Shown here: positions 43,863 through 57,899 of the stretch, piece by piece
Layout of the letters: each line of letters starts with the position of its first letter
Position numbering within the stretch: the first letter of the stretch is position 1
Assembly (NCBI GenBank): GCA_945882215.1
Contig: CAMCWM010000002.1
Location: forward strand, 1 to 64,000
Direction: 5' to 3'
Source: Akkermansia muciniphila
Lineage (GTDB): Bacteria; Verrucomicrobiota; Verrucomicrobiia; Verrucomicrobiales; Verrucomicrobiaceae
DNA: 64,000 nucleotides
Position numbers and translations under genes: made by a program
Notes under the pieces: generated by a model
The model's database searches: none
The model's input: the letters and a program-made list of their open reading frames with translations, nothing else
Told to the model about the DNA's origin: nothing

Positions 43863-44867
43863 CTAGTGCTTCAGCGAATAGCGTCCGGTTTTCTTGCCTC
43901 CGGTTTTCTCGATCAATCCCGCATCGAGCAGCGGTTGCAGCAGGCCCATGGCACCTTGCTTAGAAATACCGAGGGCCTCCCACAGCTCCGCAGGGGCCAT
44001 GCTGCCGTGGTCGGCGAGCAGTTTGAGCAGTTGCTCCTGTCGAGGACGCAGCACGAGTTTTCCGGGTGACTGGCGGCTGATGCTTTGCACCCGCAGCCAT
44101 GTGCGCTCCAGCGTCTGTCTCAGGCCGATGGCGCAGTATTCCAGCCAGCCGGAGAGGTCTTCCCCGGCCAACCGGACTGCATCAAGGGCGCGGTAGTAGC
44201 CCGGGCGGTCTTCCCAGAAATATTCGTCCACGCTGAAGATGTGATGGCTGTCAAAGCCGCGCCGATAAAGCTCCCACAGACCTAGCGCACGGCCCGTGCG
44301 TCCGTTGCCATCGGCGAAGGGATGGATGTGCTCGAACTGGTAGTGCAAAATGGCCGAGCTGAGCACTGGGGACAGCCCGGTGACCTTGGTGTTCCACCAT
44401 TCGAGCAGTTCAAACATCAGCCCGGAGACATCCGCCGCCGGTGGCGGAAAATGACGCCCCACACGCACGGCGATGGTGCGGTAGCGGCCCGCCTCGCCCT
44501 GATCCATGACGCTGTCGGCGAGCAGGCGATGCAGCTCAAAGAGGTCCTCATGCCGGATTTTCTTCTTCCGGGCGTTCTTTTCGACATAGCGCAGCCCGGC
44601 GAAGTAGTTCAGCACCTCCCGACTCGACCGCCGGTCCGCCGCCGCCAACTCGCGGCCTTCTTCAAGCGCCCGCACCTGCTCCAAGGTCAGTGGATTGCCC
44701 TCAATCGCCGTGGAGGCATGGCCGTTGCGAGTTCGCGTGTCTTTCTGCAACGCCGGAATCCACGACACCGATACCGCCGCGCCCTGAATGCGCTCCCGGA
44801 GCACCGCGATCTCCTCCACCAACGAAAGCAGGCGGGCGCTGATGGTGAATTGCGGTTCGTAAGCCAT
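43863..44867 (-). CDS. Fic family protein (class with N-terminal inhibitory motif)
   Basis: HIHPFADGNGRTGR Fic motif; STAIEGNPLT inhibitory motif; C-terminal winged-helix-like region. Confidence 0.93.
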   Translation of the reverse strand: MAYEPQFTISARLLSLVEEIAVLRERIQGAAVSVSWIPALQKDTRTRNGHASTAIEGNPLTLEQVRALEEGRELAAADRRSSREVLNYFAGLRYVEKNARKKKIRHEDLFELHRLLADSVMDQGEAGRYRTIAVRVGRHFPPPAADVSGLMFELLEWWNTKVTGLSPVLSSAILHYQFEHIHPFADGNGRTGRALGLWELYRRGFDSHHIFSVDEYFWEDRPGYYRALDAVRLAGEDLSGWLEYCAIGLRQTLERTWLRVQSISRQSPGKLVLRPRQEQLLKLLADHGSMAPAELWEALGISKQGAMGLLQPLLDAGLIEKTGGKKTGRYSLKH

Positions 44868-44875
44868 GAGAATAA

Positions 44876-44904
44876 GTCAACCATAAGTCAAGTTGTGAGT
44901 CAAG
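44876..44904. repeat. GTCAAG iteron array, right copy flanking fic
   Basis: GTCAAC/GTCAAG at 44876, 44887, 44899 (spacing 11,12); ATAAGTCAAGTTGTGAGTCAAG matches left copy 20/22. Confidence 0.75.
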
Positions 44905-45015
44905 TGGCCACCCAGAGAGGTCTGGTCTTTTGACGTGCTAGCACCATCAACGGAACGTGGCTGGAACTTAACAGCAGACATTGCATCTCAGGATTTACAG
45001 CGAATCTGTCATCAT

Positions 45016-45900
45016 ATGAATTCCAACAGACCAATGCTGGCGGATGCGGAGAGTGATCGTGATTTTCACATCGCGCTCCACAACATCGTTGCTGTCTCAA
45101 ACAGCATGAACGACAAAGACACGGATCGAGTCGGTATGTTGTCGAGTCAGTTGCTTCTACAGTGTGCCATCACTGGCATTACGATTGGAAGTCTGATCCG
45201 CCCTGTATCTCATGAAGGTTTCGGCGACCTGCCGAAACAGTTCACGGTAGTGGATATCCCATCGCTAGCGATATTGACTCGCGGAGTTCTGGAAACCTTT
45301 TTGGTTCACCACCATGTCTGTGTGCAGCAAGTGAGCACCGAGGAGCGGAAGTATCGTCTGCTTTGGTGGGATTGGCATGACGTGTCTGAACGAATCAATT
45401 CGCTTGAAGGTATTGGCTCAAAAGCCCCCAAACTCAGCGTGTTAAAAAAGCGACGGGATAAGCTGAAAATCACTTTGATGAACCATCCATGGCATGGACG
45501 GCAATCCTCAACAAAGCACGGCAAAAGTTTGTTCGACGACTTCACAAAAAACAAACCGCCGAAGGATGCTTTCTTGGCTACAAAGTCTGAAATGGCGAAG
45601 GCTTCAGGAATTCATCCCACCCAGCATTGGATTATCTACAAGAGTCTTTCCCAATACGCACACGCTCAGCCAGTCGCAGTTTCCACTCTTCTCGGCTTAT
45701 CGAAAGACAGTCCTGACTTGCAGATGTACGTTCGACCGCTGGCTCGATATGCCACTTCATATCTGCTTTTGATACTTCGAGATTTTCTGAAGCTCTTCCC
45801 ACAGGCGCGAAGCTTGGTTAATCAAGACTTCGAACGCCTAGAACAGATATGGACTGGAGTCCACGCAAGTGACCTCAAGTCAGTGAAAACGTTTCCGTGA
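45016..45900 (+). CDS. hypothetical protein, possibly DUF5677-like
   Basis: intact low-GC ORF; helical protein pattern; family assignment weak. Confidence 0.5.
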   Translation: MNSNRPMLADAESDRDFHIALHNIVAVSNSMNDKDTDRVGMLSSQLLLQCAITGITIGSLIRPVSHEGFGDLPKQFTVVDIPSLAILTRGVLETFLVHHHVCVQQVSTEERKYRLLWWDWHDVSERINSLEGIGSKAPKLSVLKKRRDKLKITLMNHPWHGRQSSTKHGKSLFDDFTKNKPPKDAFLATKSEMAKASGIHPTQHWIIYKSLSQYAHAQPVAVSTLLGLSKDSPDLQMYVRPLARYATSYLLLILRDFLKLFPQARSLVNQDFERLEQIWTGVHASDLKSVKTFP

Positions 45901-45910
45901 TTTAATCGCC

Positions 45911-48260
<2,350 letters not shown>

Positions 48261-48280
48261 TTTTCACGAATCTGACCGCC

Positions 48281-49687
48281 TCAAGGCCTTGTCTTCGTCA
48301 CCGCATTCAGCACCACGCCGTGATCGTCGCGATGCTCTAGCACGAGCTTGGCCGTGTCGTCGATCATCACGCGCAAAAAGCCGCCCGTTGGCTCTTTGTA
48401 GATGTAGGGCTGCTTGATCTTGCCCTCGGGGTCGGTGGTCTTGGGGCCGCCGGGCTTTTCGCCACGGATGGCGTTTTCGTCGTTCAAAGCACCGACGGAA
48501 AACTCCTCCACGCCGAGTGGGTGGATGCTATGGTATTGCCAATGGCGGTCGCCGCAGAAGGTGAGGACGTTGGTGATTTTTTGATCGATGAGCCACTCAA
48601 AGAAGCTGTCGGCCTCGTGCTTGAAGCCCGCGAGGTTCGTGTGGTTGTCCGTCTTGCTGTTGCGGTCCGGGCCGACCATGGGCGTGGGCGTGATGATGAT
48701 CTTCCAGGCCGCGTCACTGGCTTTGAGCGTGGTTTGCAGCCACTCGCGCTGCTCGCGGCCCCAGATCGACTTTTCGGGGCCGTCGAGCATTTTATTGGGT
48801 GAGCGGAAGTCGCGTCCTTCGACAAACCAGAGCTGCAAATGCTTGTGAACGCGATGCGTGCGGTAGGTGGGTGTTGTGCGGTCCTCCTCATCGAAGATGG
48901 GCATCTGCTCGCGGAAGATTTCGATACCGGTGGTGGGCGCTGGCAACTTTTCGCCACGGAGATCGGCGTCGTTGAAGCGGAAATCGTGATCGTCTTTGGA
49001 CCAAAAAGCAGGTGTGCGAGCGAAGAACTCGATCATGCGCGGAAAGCGGAACTGCTCGTGCCATTTGCGGCGCAGCTCGGGCAAGGTCTGCGCCGCAGGT
49101 TTCGCCGGATGATCGTAATAAACAATGTCTCCCGTGCCGATGAAAAAATCGGGCTTCAGCGCGGCCATGGCAGCGAACGAAGGGTATCCCAGCCGCTTGT
49201 CCTCTTCCGTCGCAGTGACGGGGCCGCCGCCGTTGGCCTTGCCGTGCATGAAGGCGTGGTAGTTCATACAACTACCCATGCAGAAGCTCACGGCGCCGCT
49301 TTCGCTCAGTGTCTTGAAGCTGCGTGTTGGGCCGGGCTTGGCCGATTCACGAGTTTCGCCGAAAACGAGGCGGTAGTGGTAAAGCGTGCCGGGTTTCAGC
49401 CTGCTGGCGCTGCTGCGGATGATGAAGTCGTGATCGGCCTTCGCCTCAGACCACTTGCTGCGTGTCGGCTCGGCAAAGTCCGCCGACTCACTCCACTCAA
49501 AATACGCGACGCCTTCTTTCCCAAGCACATCACCTGTTTCATCGAGCAACGGCCCGGGAATGGCCGTGAGTCGGCTTTGAAGCCAAACAGAGGTCGCGGT
49601 GACCTCGCCTGCCATCTCACCCTGGGCCTGGTAGATTTCGGCGTGGCAGGCTGTGGAGAGCAGGAGAAGAGCGGCGATGAGTTTCAT
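48281..49687 (-). CDS. PhoD-like alkaline phosphatase/phosphodiesterase
   Basis: GEVTATSVWLQSR; DFFIGTGDIVYYD; FWSKDDHDFRFND; FCGDRHWQYHS. Confidence 0.85.
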   Translation of the reverse strand: MKLIAALLLLSTACHAEIYQAQGEMAGEVTATSVWLQSRLTAIPGPLLDETGDVLGKEGVAYFEWSESADFAEPTRSKWSEAKADHDFIIRSSASRLKPGTLYHYRLVFGETRESAKPGPTRSFKTLSESGAVSFCMGSCMNYHAFMHGKANGGGPVTATEEDKRLGYPSFAAMAALKPDFFIGTGDIVYYDHPAKPAAQTLPELRRKWHEQFRFPRMIEFFARTPAFWSKDDHDFRFNDADLRGEKLPAPTTGIEIFREQMPIFDEEDRTTPTYRTHRVHKHLQLWFVEGRDFRSPNKMLDGPEKSIWGREQREWLQTTLKASDAAWKIIITPTPMVGPDRNSKTDNHTNLAGFKHEADSFFEWLIDQKITNVLTFCGDRHWQYHSIHPLGVEEFSVGALNDENAIRGEKPGGPKTTDPEGKIKQPYIYKEPTGGFLRVMIDDTAKLVLEHRDDHGVVLNAVTKTRP

Positions 49688-49726
49688 GCGCCACTGAACA
49701 GCCACGGAAGCCGCCTTCTTGCTGCG

Positions 49727-50428
49727 TTATCGTTTCGGCAGCGCTTTGAGAATGGACTCGATGCACATATCGGCGAGCAGCTTGTAGGCGGGCGCGGTCC
49801 AGTGGAAGCGGTCGCCACGGGCGAGGCTGCGTTTGTCCACCAGCACGCTGTAGAAGTCATTCACGGGCACCTGCATCTCCGCCATAACCTTCGCGGCCAT
49901 GCGGTTTTGCTCGATGATCGCGGGATTGGCCTCGGGATCGAGTTCAGCGGGCTTGTCCTTCACGGTGACGGGCGTGCTGCTGGCCCAGATGAGCTTGGCG
50001 TTCGGCAGCTTCGTCTTGAGCACCTCGACGTAGGCTTTCATCAGCGGCTCGAAGGTTCCCGGTTTGATGCGGCCCTCCTGCCAGCCGTGCAGGCCCATGT
50101 TGAAATGCACCACGTCATACGGCCCATGCGTGAGCACGTCGGCGAGCACTTTGTTCGTGTGCGTGGACTGGCAATACGGATTCGCCCAGACATCGACGTA
50201 AGCCTTGCCCGCTAGCGCGGCGATGGTGTCCTTGCGATAGCCGCCGACGATGGAGTCGCCGATGAGCAGCACACGCGGGAGCTTTGGATCGGTGACCTTC
50301 GCCTTGTCGAGCTTCCAGCCTTGGCCGTCGGCGTGCAGACGTGGATCGGTTTCCGTTGCCGGGGCGATCTTGGCGGGTTCGGCGGCGTGGATGGACAGAG
50401 CGAAGAGGAAAACAAAGGCGTGTTTCAT
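49727..50428 (-). CDS. SGNH/GDSL hydrolase, secreted
   Basis: [39 protein letters not shown]. Confidence 0.78.
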   Translation of the reverse strand: MKHAFVFLFALSIHAAEPAKIAPATETDPRLHADGQGWKLDKAKVTDPKLPRVLLIGDSIVGGYRKDTIAALAGKAYVDVWANPYCQSTHTNKVLADVLTHGPYDVVHFNMGLHGWQEGRIKPGTFEPLMKAYVEVLKTKLPNAKLIWASSTPVTVKDKPAELDPEANPAIIEQNRMAAKVMAEMQVPVNDFYSVLVDKRSLARGDRFHWTAPAYKLLADMCIESILKALPKR

Positions 50429-50503
50429 GCGGAGCCGTATCAAACGCGAACTTCCACCGCTTGCGTGCAACTTATTGGTCCCGTACTCTGTTTGCCTCCC
50501 ACC

Positions 50504-51814
50504 ATGCGAACCATCACCTTTTTCCTCCTCGCCACCTCTCTATCTGCGCAAAACGCGCCGTATGATGTTTTTCCTGCCGCCGACCCGCCTTACTACCGCG
50601 TGCGTTATGAGGCGAAACAAACGGGCGATCTGATTTTCCCGGTGAACTACACGATCTGGATTCCGCCGGGTGTGACGTCCGTGCGTGGCGTGATCGTGCA
50701 TCAGCACGGCTGCGGCGAAGGCTCATGCAAATCGGGCCTCACGGGCGCTTTTGACCTGCACTGGCAGGCGCTGGCGAAGAAACACGACTGCGCTCTGCTC
50801 GCGCCATCCTATGAACAGCCGGAGAAGGCCGACTGCCAGATGTGGTGCGATCCGCGCAATGGTTCGGGCGCGGCGTTTCAGAAATGTCTTGTCGATCTCG
50901 GTGCGAAGAGCGGTCATCCCGAGCTCTCGAAGGTGCCATGGGCGCTGTGGGGCCACAGCGGCGGCGGTCATTGGGCGGGCGGCATGATTTTGACGCATCC
51001 TGATCGCGTCGCCGCCGCTTGGCTGCGTTCCGGTGTGCCGTTGCTGAAGGCGAACCCAGACCGCTCGACGATCAAAACGCACACGGTGCCCGAGGACGCG
51101 TTGAAGGTGCCGGTCATGTGCAATCCGGGCACGAAGGAAGGTGTCACGGTCAAAGAGGGCCGCTTTGCTGGTGTGTGGCCCGCGAATGAAGAGTTCTTCA
51201 ACGCTGTGCGTGGAAAGGGCGGTCTCGTCGGTGTCGCGGTCGATCCTCTCACCGCGCACGAGTGCGGCAATCAACGTTACATGGCCATCGCGTGGCTGGA
51301 TGCATGCCTGAGTGTTCGTTTGCCGAAAAACAGCGGCGACCCGCTCAACGCGATGCCAACGGATGGTGCATGGCTCTCGCCGTTGCTGGGCACCGAGGCC
51401 GTTCCTGCCGCCAAATTCACCGGCGATGCGAACAAGGCCGTCTGGCTGCCAAACGAGTCCGTCTCGAAAGCCTGGATGCATTATGTCAACGACACTGCCG
51501 TTCCCGACACGACCCCACCGCCCTCGCCAACCAACCTGCGTGTGAACGGCAACGAACTCGCCTGGGACGCCGAGGCCGATCTCGAAAGCGGCATCGCCAG
51601 CTTCATCATCGAGCGCGATGGACAGGTCATTGGCAATGTGCCCGAGCAGCCCAAGAATCCCTTCGGTCGTCCGATCTTCCAGGGCCTGCAATATAGTGAC
51701 ACGCCAGCGATGCCGCTCGTGAAGATGACTTTCACTGACATGAAGGCCGAGGAGGGCAAAAAGCATGCTTACCGCGTGATCGCAGTCAATACGGCGGGCT
51801 TGAAGTCGAAGTGA
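50504..51814 (+). CDS. secreted alpha/beta hydrolase-like protein with C-terminal Fn3-like domain
   Basis: [70 protein letters not shown]. Confidence 0.75.
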   Translation: MRTITFFLLATSLSAQNAPYDVFPAADPPYYRVRYEAKQTGDLIFPVNYTIWIPPGVTSVRGVIVHQHGCGEGSCKSGLTGAFDLHWQALAKKHDCALLAPSYEQPEKADCQMWCDPRNGSGAAFQKCLVDLGAKSGHPELSKVPWALWGHSGGGHWAGGMILTHPDRVAAAWLRSGVPLLKANPDRSTIKTHTVPEDALKVPVMCNPGTKEGVTVKEGRFAGVWPANEEFFNAVRGKGGLVGVAVDPLTAHECGNQRYMAIAWLDACLSVRLPKNSGDPLNAMPTDGAWLSPLLGTEAVPAAKFTGDANKAVWLPNESVSKAWMHYVNDTAVPDTTPPPSPTNLRVNGNELAWDAEADLESGIASFIIERDGQVIGNVPEQPKNPFGRPIFQGLQYSDTPAMPLVKMTFTDMKAEEGKKHAYRVIAVNTAGLKSK

Positions 51815-51817
51815 GGC

Positions 51818-53551
51818 TCACCTCACCGCGTCGCGAATCGCTGGCACAAGTAACTCGGCGACGAGTTCGTGGCCGAGATCGCCGGGATGCATGCCGTCCG
51901 TGAGCATGGCGTCGATGGTGGTCTTGTGCTTCGCTGCAAAGGCCGGATAAGCGGCGTGGACATCGACCAGCGGCACCTTCAGCTCGGTGGCGAGTTTCCG
52001 CAGGGCATCGTTGTAGCGGATGAGGTTCAATGACTCGAAGCCGTCCTCCGCGTCGGCGTTGTAGGGCGGCTTGCCGTAGAGTTCGCGCAGCTTCGAGGTC
52101 CAGCGCAGTGGATTGGTGGTCATGAGGATGACCTTCGCGCCTTGCTTCTGCGCTTCGGTGATCATGGCGCGGTAGTTGTCGATGAAAGTGCTCAAGGATA
52201 CGCGTGGTTCGGTTGCGGGCGGTTTCTTCCAGACATCCACGGCGGAGTCGTTGATGCCGAATTGCATCACCACGACGCGCGGTTTGTGGCGCAGCACGTC
52301 TTCTTGAAGACGTTTGCGGGCCTGAACGGTTGTGTTGCTCGGGATGCCTGCGTTATGAACGTTGAGCGAGGAGCCGATGCTTTGCAGCGCGGTCTCAACA
52401 CGCGTGGCATACACTTTGACAGCCCCACGCGGCGCGGTGGTGCTGTCGCCGAACATGATGATGCCGCCGGGCTTCGGTTGCGCCTTGGGTGGCGGCACGA
52501 AAACGGGAATCTCACCCGCGCCGAGATCGGCGACGTTGATCTTCATGCGCAGACCGCCCTGCATCGTCGTGATCCACAATTCGCCGGGCTTGCGCTCGTA
52601 AAGGTAGGGATAGGACACGCGGCCTCCGGGCACATAATTCGCCGCGACGATGACTGGCTTCGACCACGAGGCCGCTTCGTCGGCGGAAAAGGCCAGTGAC
52701 AACTCCACGCGGCTCGAACCGCTCTTCGGATCATGACGCGGCGGGGCGTTCCACAGCAGCGCGATGCGGCCATCGGCCAGACGGGCCATCTGTGGACAAC
52801 AGGTCACTGATTGGATTGCCGTTTGCTTCAAGCCGGTCCATTTCAAGCCATCGCGTGAAGTAGCTTCCCACAAAAAGCCCGACTCCGTGCGCAGCAGCAG
52901 GTAAAGCGAGCCGTCCTTGCGCTCGATGACGCTGCCTTCGAGTGATCCAGCGTGATCATGCGTGCCCACGCCGTAATCGAGCATGTCGCCGCGCTGCCAT
53001 GTCTTGCCCAGATCGTCCGAGGCCCACATCACCGTCGCATGCCGCCATTGTGGGATGATTTCCTGCCCCACGAGCACGATGCGGCCGGATTTCATCTGGA
53101 TCAGCGAGTGAATGCAGCCGCACCACGGATCACTGAGCTTCAGCGGCGTTTCCCACGTTTTGCCATCATCGGTGCTGCGGCAGGTGTAGGTGGGCAAGAT
53201 GAATTCCTTCCACGAAACATCCTTCTCACCCCAGCGCCAGCCTTTGGGTTGGGAGCGTTCCGCGAGATTCATCCATGCGGAGATGACGACGCCTTCACGA
53301 GTGCGCAGCAGGGCTCGTTCGCTGCTCACGGTGAACTTCGCAGGCTCCACGAAAAGCGGCGTGTTCGTCCAGGTGCGACCTTCATCCGCGCTGCGCAGCG
53401 CTGTTTTGGCATCCACGCACAGCACACCGCCATCTGCCGTGCTCACGAACGGCCCTTGATGCGCGAAGGGCAATGCTGAGGCTTTAGGGTGAAGCGTCGG
53501 CGCATCGGCAGCGAAGGCGGTGGCACTGAGGAGCAGGAGGAAGCGTTTCAT
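51818..53551 (-). CDS. BNR sialidase-like domain fused to SGNH/GDSL esterase
   Basis: RSADEGRTWT, STDDGKTWETP Asp boxes; C-terminal GGIIMFGDSTTAPRG...VVVMQFGINDS...DGMHPGDLGHELVAELL. Confidence 0.85.
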   Translation of the reverse strand: MKRFLLLLSATAFAADAPTLHPKASALPFAHQGPFVSTADGGVLCVDAKTALRSADEGRTWTNTPLFVEPAKFTVSSERALLRTREGVVISAWMNLAERSQPKGWRWGEKDVSWKEFILPTYTCRSTDDGKTWETPLKLSDPWCGCIHSLIQMKSGRIVLVGQEIIPQWRHATVMWASDDLGKTWQRGDMLDYGVGTHDHAGSLEGSVIERKDGSLYLLLRTESGFLWEATSRDGLKWTGLKQTAIQSVTCCPQMARLADGRIALLWNAPPRHDPKSGSSRVELSLAFSADEAASWSKPVIVAANYVPGGRVSYPYLYERKPGELWITTMQGGLRMKINVADLGAGEIPVFVPPPKAQPKPGGIIMFGDSTTAPRGAVKVYATRVETALQSIGSSLNVHNAGIPSNTTVQARKRLQEDVLRHKPRVVVMQFGINDSAVDVWKKPPATEPRVSLSTFIDNYRAMITEAQKQGAKVILMTTNPLRWTSKLRELYGKPPYNADAEDGFESLNLIRYNDALRKLATELKVPLVDVHAAYPAFAAKHKTTIDAMLTDGMHPGDLGHELVAELLVPAIRDAVR

Positions 53552-53590
53552 GCCAGAATCAGACGCCGCATGCAGCGCCGACCTGTCGGA

Positions 53591-56500
53591 CTATTTCCGC
53601 GCCTGTTTCACCGCTTCGATGGATTTGAGGATGTTGGTCTTCCACACGCCCTGGAGCTTGTCGGGGTTCGCACGGTCCAAAACAGCCAGCGCCTCATCCA
53701 AGCGGCCCTTTCGCGTCAAAATGCGGGCGATGCCTTGCAGAGCACCATACTCGTCGGCACCGCCGATCTGTTTGCGGTCGGCGATGATGGCGTTGTAGGC
53801 TTCGAGGGCCGCGTCGTCGTTCTTGAGGTTGTTTTCGCGGTTTTGGCCTTGAAGGAGCAGGGTCGCGTCGCGGGTGCGCGGTTCGCTGATGAACTCGAGC
53901 GCGGCCTTGAGGTCAGCTTCGGCCTTGTCGCCGGCTTTGGTGATCGAGTAGGCGCGACCGCGAGCATGGAAGCCGTCACCGCGTTTCCAGAAGGGCCATT
54001 TAGAGATGTCTTCGTTGGAGAATTGAGCAATGACTTCGGGTGCTTTGAAGGTGGCGAGCAGGTGTTGCATCTGCGCGGCTTTTTTCACGGGCTCGATGGG
54101 GATGCGCTCGATGATCGCGGGCGCGCTGGCTTTGTCATAGAACGCGGCTTGCTCCAGCGCGGCGGCTTTTTGGAAGTCGGTGATCTTGCCTTCGGCGAGG
54201 GCGAGAAAGGGCGCGGCTTTGCGCTGCTGCGTTGCGTCGCGGAAAGTGAGGGCGAAGTCGGTGACACTGGGATCGGCGTCGAACTTGTGCGACTTGCCGT
54301 CGTAGAAGTGCGCGAACTTCATCGGCTCGTGGAAGCCGTCGATCCCGGTGGGTGAGAGGGCGCTGTGCTCCTGGCCGTCATCGCGGATGCGCTGGCGGCA
54401 GATGTTGATGTGCCAGGGCAGGCTCTGCGTGGGCTTGCGACCGATGATCTGATGCAGCGGGTCGTTTTCGTCCGGCGTGACGGGCAGGCTGATTTCGAGG
54501 GTCCAGTGATCGGCGGCGATGTGCGTGGCGACCTCGGCCTTCGCATCCCAGGTGAACCACTGGCCGCGTGGAGCTCCGCGATCGAGATCGACGACGTGCC
54601 CGGCGGGGCTGATGGCGATCTGATAATAGGAGTGCGTCTCGGTGGCGATTTCGAGTTCGATGGCGTCGCCGTGCCAGATGGCCTGGTCGTCATCGCGTGT
54701 GGAAGCGTTGTGCGGTTTCTCACCGGGGTGTTCGTCGCAGCGGATGGCGAAGACGACGCTGCTTCCCTGCCAGCCGGCTTTGAACGAAGTGCCAAAGGTG
54801 GGCGTGCGTCCGGTTTGCAGCTCGCGCAGGCGGCCGGTGGCGGCGGTGGGGCACTTTTGCCAGTATTCGTCATCGAGTTTGCCATCAATGACGACGTCCT
54901 TTGCATCACCCACGAGCCGAACGACCGGCACGGGGCCACGTTTCTGCCCGAGTTGCTGCGATTTCATGCGCAGGCCTTTGAGGTAATCGTCGATGAGCGC
55001 GAGGCGCTTGCCATACACGCTCGCCGCATCGGCTTTCGTCTTCGCCTTCTCGAAAAGCGCGAGCGCCTCGTCGGCCTTCGCCTTGTCCTCGTCCATGACC
55101 TTCCAGTTCTCCTCGCAGTAGGTAAAGAAGGCCAGCATCTCCGGCTCGGCGGGGCCGTAGAAAAGGCGGCAGTACTCGCGCAGCGCAGCATCGGTGTCGT
55201 AACCCTGGCCGCCCCAGTAAGCGCGGGCGGTGAAATAGACCATGAAGTGATTGAAGCCGATGCCCACCTTGTCGAAATCCTGCCGCACGCTGAGCCAGAT
55301 GTCCTCGCCCTGCGATTTGCCTTTGATGGCGTTCACGCTGTCGCCGAGCGCATGCGCGGCAAAACTCGGCAGATACCATCCGCGGTCGGTGAACGGATAG
55401 TTCTCAAAGATGAGCAGCGGATTGTCCGTCTTTTTTGCCCACGCGGCGCGCAGCGCGTCAGGAGCGGACTCGCCTTCGCCTTTCGATCCCGCTTTGTTGA
55501 TGGGCCTGCGACCACCGACGATGCAGACGAGCACGTTCGGCTCGAGTTTGTCGATCTTCAGCGGCGGCAGCGTGTAAACGCCATACGCGCAGTTCAGCAC
55601 CTTCGCATGCGGATGCGTCTTGCCGACCTCTTTCGCCACGCGATTGACGAAGTCCCACACGTAGTCGCTGAGCAGGCCGCGCTCGTTGCGTTCGGGCGAG
55701 TCCTTGCCCTTGCATTTCTCGCACTGGCAGATGGAGGTGTAGCCGTCCGGCGGCATGATGGAGACGCTGTCGAGTTTGAAGGTGTCGAGCTGTGCCCGCG
55801 CATAACGCACGGTCTCGCGGAAAAGCTCCTCATTCGAGTAGCAAAGCTGGCATTTCGAGTCGCCGGGACGGAAGTCGCGCTTGCCGCCGTAGAGCGCGAA
55901 CCACTCGGGATGCTTGGCAAACACCGCCTCGCGATTTGTCATCGTCGCCATGCCGTGGGCGATCTGCAAACGCTCGTCATTGCGTGTGCCGAGGCGCATG
56001 GCCCACATCGAAGTGTCGTAACCAGCGGTGCTGAAGCGGAAATTGAACTGCCGCAGCGCGAAGTCGGGCTTCACCGTCTCGTCGAGCTTCGACAGTTCGA
56101 TGGTCTTCATCGAAGGCAGCACCTCGCCGAGTTCACCGGGCAGATACCAGCGAGTGCCGAGCTTGTGGAGGAAGCCGCACACCGCGTTGAAGCTGCCGCG
56201 CTCGTCGAGGCCCCAGATTTCGAGTGTTTCGTTCTTTGCCGTCACCGCGCCGTCCGGTTTGCCGGTGTCGCCGGGCAGTTTGAGCCGGTTTTTATACAAA
56301 CCCGCGTTCGGCATGCCATACGGCGCGCCCATGATCTGCTCCCACTCCGCCTGCGCGCGCGGGATGTCGCCATTGTTCCGCGCAAACGGCATCGACGGCT
56401 CGAAATCACTGTCATCGCCGATGAGCGTCATCCAATCCGGCCCTGTGGTGATGCGATATGCGCCATGCTGCAAACCGTCCGCCTTCACCGGATTGTCTGC

Positions 56501-56731
56501 GCTCGCTCCGATGAAGACTTTCACTGCGTTGCCAGTCGGCTGCGTCACGATGGGCAGCCGCGCACCACTGATTTTCTCGATCTGCGTGCGAAACTCATGC
56601 GCCGCAACACGCTGCATGCGCGTGGCTTTGTCGCTGATGACGATCTCAGCTCGTGGCTGGCTGTTTTCGACGAGTAGGGGCTGAGCGTTCAGCATCGAAA
56701 TCCCGAAGAAGAAGGTGAACAGAGTTTTCAT
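53591..56731 (-). CDS. DUF4838 protein with C-terminal CBM9-like and repeat domains
   Basis: [62 protein letters not shown]...[32 protein letters not shown]. Confidence 0.82.
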   Translation of the reverse strand: MKTLFTFFFGISMLNAQPLLVENSQPRAEIVISDKATRMQRVAAHEFRTQIEKISGARLPIVTQPTGNAVKVFIGASADNPVKADGLQHGAYRITTGPDWMTLIGDDSDFEPSMPFARNNGDIPRAQAEWEQIMGAPYGMPNAGLYKNRLKLPGDTGKPDGAVTAKNETLEIWGLDERGSFNAVCGFLHKLGTRWYLPGELGEVLPSMKTIELSKLDETVKPDFALRQFNFRFSTAGYDTSMWAMRLGTRNDERLQIAHGMATMTNREAVFAKHPEWFALYGGKRDFRPGDSKCQLCYSNEELFRETVRYARAQLDTFKLDSVSIMPPDGYTSICQCEKCKGKDSPERNERGLLSDYVWDFVNRVAKEVGKTHPHAKVLNCAYGVYTLPPLKIDKLEPNVLVCIVGGRRPINKAGSKGEGESAPDALRAAWAKKTDNPLLIFENYPFTDRGWYLPSFAAHALGDSVNAIKGKSQGEDIWLSVRQDFDKVGIGFNHFMVYFTARAYWGGQGYDTDAALREYCRLFYGPAEPEMLAFFTYCEENWKVMDEDKAKADEALALFEKAKTKADAASVYGKRLALIDDYLKGLRMKSQQLGQKRGPVPVVRLVGDAKDVVIDGKLDDEYWQKCPTAATGRLRELQTGRTPTFGTSFKAGWQGSSVVFAIRCDEHPGEKPHNASTRDDDQAIWHGDAIELEIATETHSYYQIAISPAGHVVDLDRGAPRGQWFTWDAKAEVATHIAADHWTLEISLPVTPDENDPLHQIIGRKPTQSLPWHINICRQRIRDDGQEHSALSPTGIDGFHEPMKFAHFYDGKSHKFDADPSVTDFALTFRDATQQRKAAPFLALAEGKITDFQKAAALEQAAFYDKASAPAIIERIPIEPVKKAAQMQHLLATFKAPEVIAQFSNEDISKWPFWKRGDGFHARGRAYSITKAGDKAEADLKAALEFISEPRTRDATLLLQGQNRENNLKNDDAALEAYNAIIADRKQIGGADEYGALQGIARILTRKGRLDEALAVLDRANPDKLQGVWKTNILKSIEAVKQARK

Positions 56732-57849
56732 GGTTTCACAAGGTTGTCAGTGGTGTCTAAATCGAAGCGCACGCTGACCACGCTGTGCTTCTCTTTGCCC
56801 GGGGCATACTTCAGGTAGGTCGTGGCGACGATGGTGCCGTCGGGCAGCAGTTCCATGCCGGGATAGCCGCAGTCGCTGACGCGCTCGGCGTAACTGTGGA
56901 GGAGCTTCACACGGTATTGGCCGGGTTTGCCGCTTTTGATGTCGTCATAGGTGCCGACCCAGGCGACAAAGTGACCTTTCGTCGGGCTGTTGATCGCCTG
57001 ATCGCGAAACGCGACGACCATGCGGCCATCTTGGGTGAAGACTCCGGCATGGCGGTCGCCAGTGAGACCCCAGCTCGTGTTCACAGGCGTGCTCCAGGTT
57101 TGTCCTTCGTCGCGGCTGAACATCACGAGGCTGCGTTCCTTGTGCGTGTTCTCGCGCATCAGGCAGCAAAGCTCCGCGCCGTCCGGCGAGCGGAAGACAA
57201 ACGGCTCGCACGGATTCTTGCCCGCCACGCTCGCGACGACCTTCGGCTCGCTCCAGGTGAATCCGCCGTCCGCAGTGATCGTTTGCAGCACCTCGAGCGG
57301 TGCCTTGTCCGCGCCGCCGGGGCCTTTGTGGAAGAGCCCGAGGTAACGGCCATCTTTGAGCCGCACGATGCTGCTGAAGGTCATCACGCAGGGAAAACCG
57401 AGCGGTGGCATCTCCTTCCACGTTTTGCCCGCGTCCTCGCTCATGATGCTCGGCATGCCCGGGCCTTTGCGATTGCCTTTCGCCGCTGAAAACACCCACA
57501 GCCGCTCTTTACCTGCGGAATCCGTCATGCGGTAGATGCTGGGGCAGTTTTGATGCGTCTTGAAGCCCTCCGGCAGCGTCTCGTCGATGCGCGTCCACGT
57601 TTGGCCACCATCATCGCTCCTCGCCATCGGCCCTGCCGCACCACCGTGATTGATGCACCACACGCAGAAGATCGTTTTGCCATCCGCGAGCAACGTGGTC
57701 GTCGGATGTCCCTGATAAACCTGCTCCGTCCCCGCCGCGATGATCGTGTGACGGTCCTTTTGCCCGGAGATGTCCACGATCGGCAGATCGGGCTTTTCTT
57801 CGGCAAAGACGAGCGAGGCGGTGAGCAGTGAGAGGGCGAGGAGGCGCAT
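56728..57849 (-). CDS. exo-alpha-sialidase-like BNR protein
   Basis: [29 protein letters not shown]; 4-bp overlap with DUF4838 gene. Confidence 0.85.
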   Translation of the reverse strand: MRLLALSLLTASLVFAEEKPDLPIVDISGQKDRHTIIAAGTEQVYQGHPTTTLLADGKTIFCVWCINHGGAAGPMARSDDGGQTWTRIDETLPEGFKTHQNCPSIYRMTDSAGKERLWVFSAAKGNRKGPGMPSIMSEDAGKTWKEMPPLGFPCVMTFSSIVRLKDGRYLGLFHKGPGGADKAPLEVLQTITADGGFTWSEPKVVASVAGKNPCEPFVFRSPDGAELCCLMRENTHKERSLVMFSRDEGQTWSTPVNTSWGLTGDRHAGVFTQDGRMVVAFRDQAINSPTKGHFVAWVGTYDDIKSGKPGQYRVKLLHSYAERVSDCGYPGMELLPDGTIVATTYLKYAPGKEKHSVVSVRFDLDTTDNLVKP

Positions 57850-57899
57850 GGGCTATTCAAAACGAAAGTCGTGAAGCCCTTTTGCGCGCTTTCACTCCG

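Noticed and set aside
54365-56677. Long plus-strand ORF (770 aa) opposite the DUF4838 gene
   Set aside because: Shadow ORF in high-GC DNA antisense to a well-supported gene; no recognisable domains.
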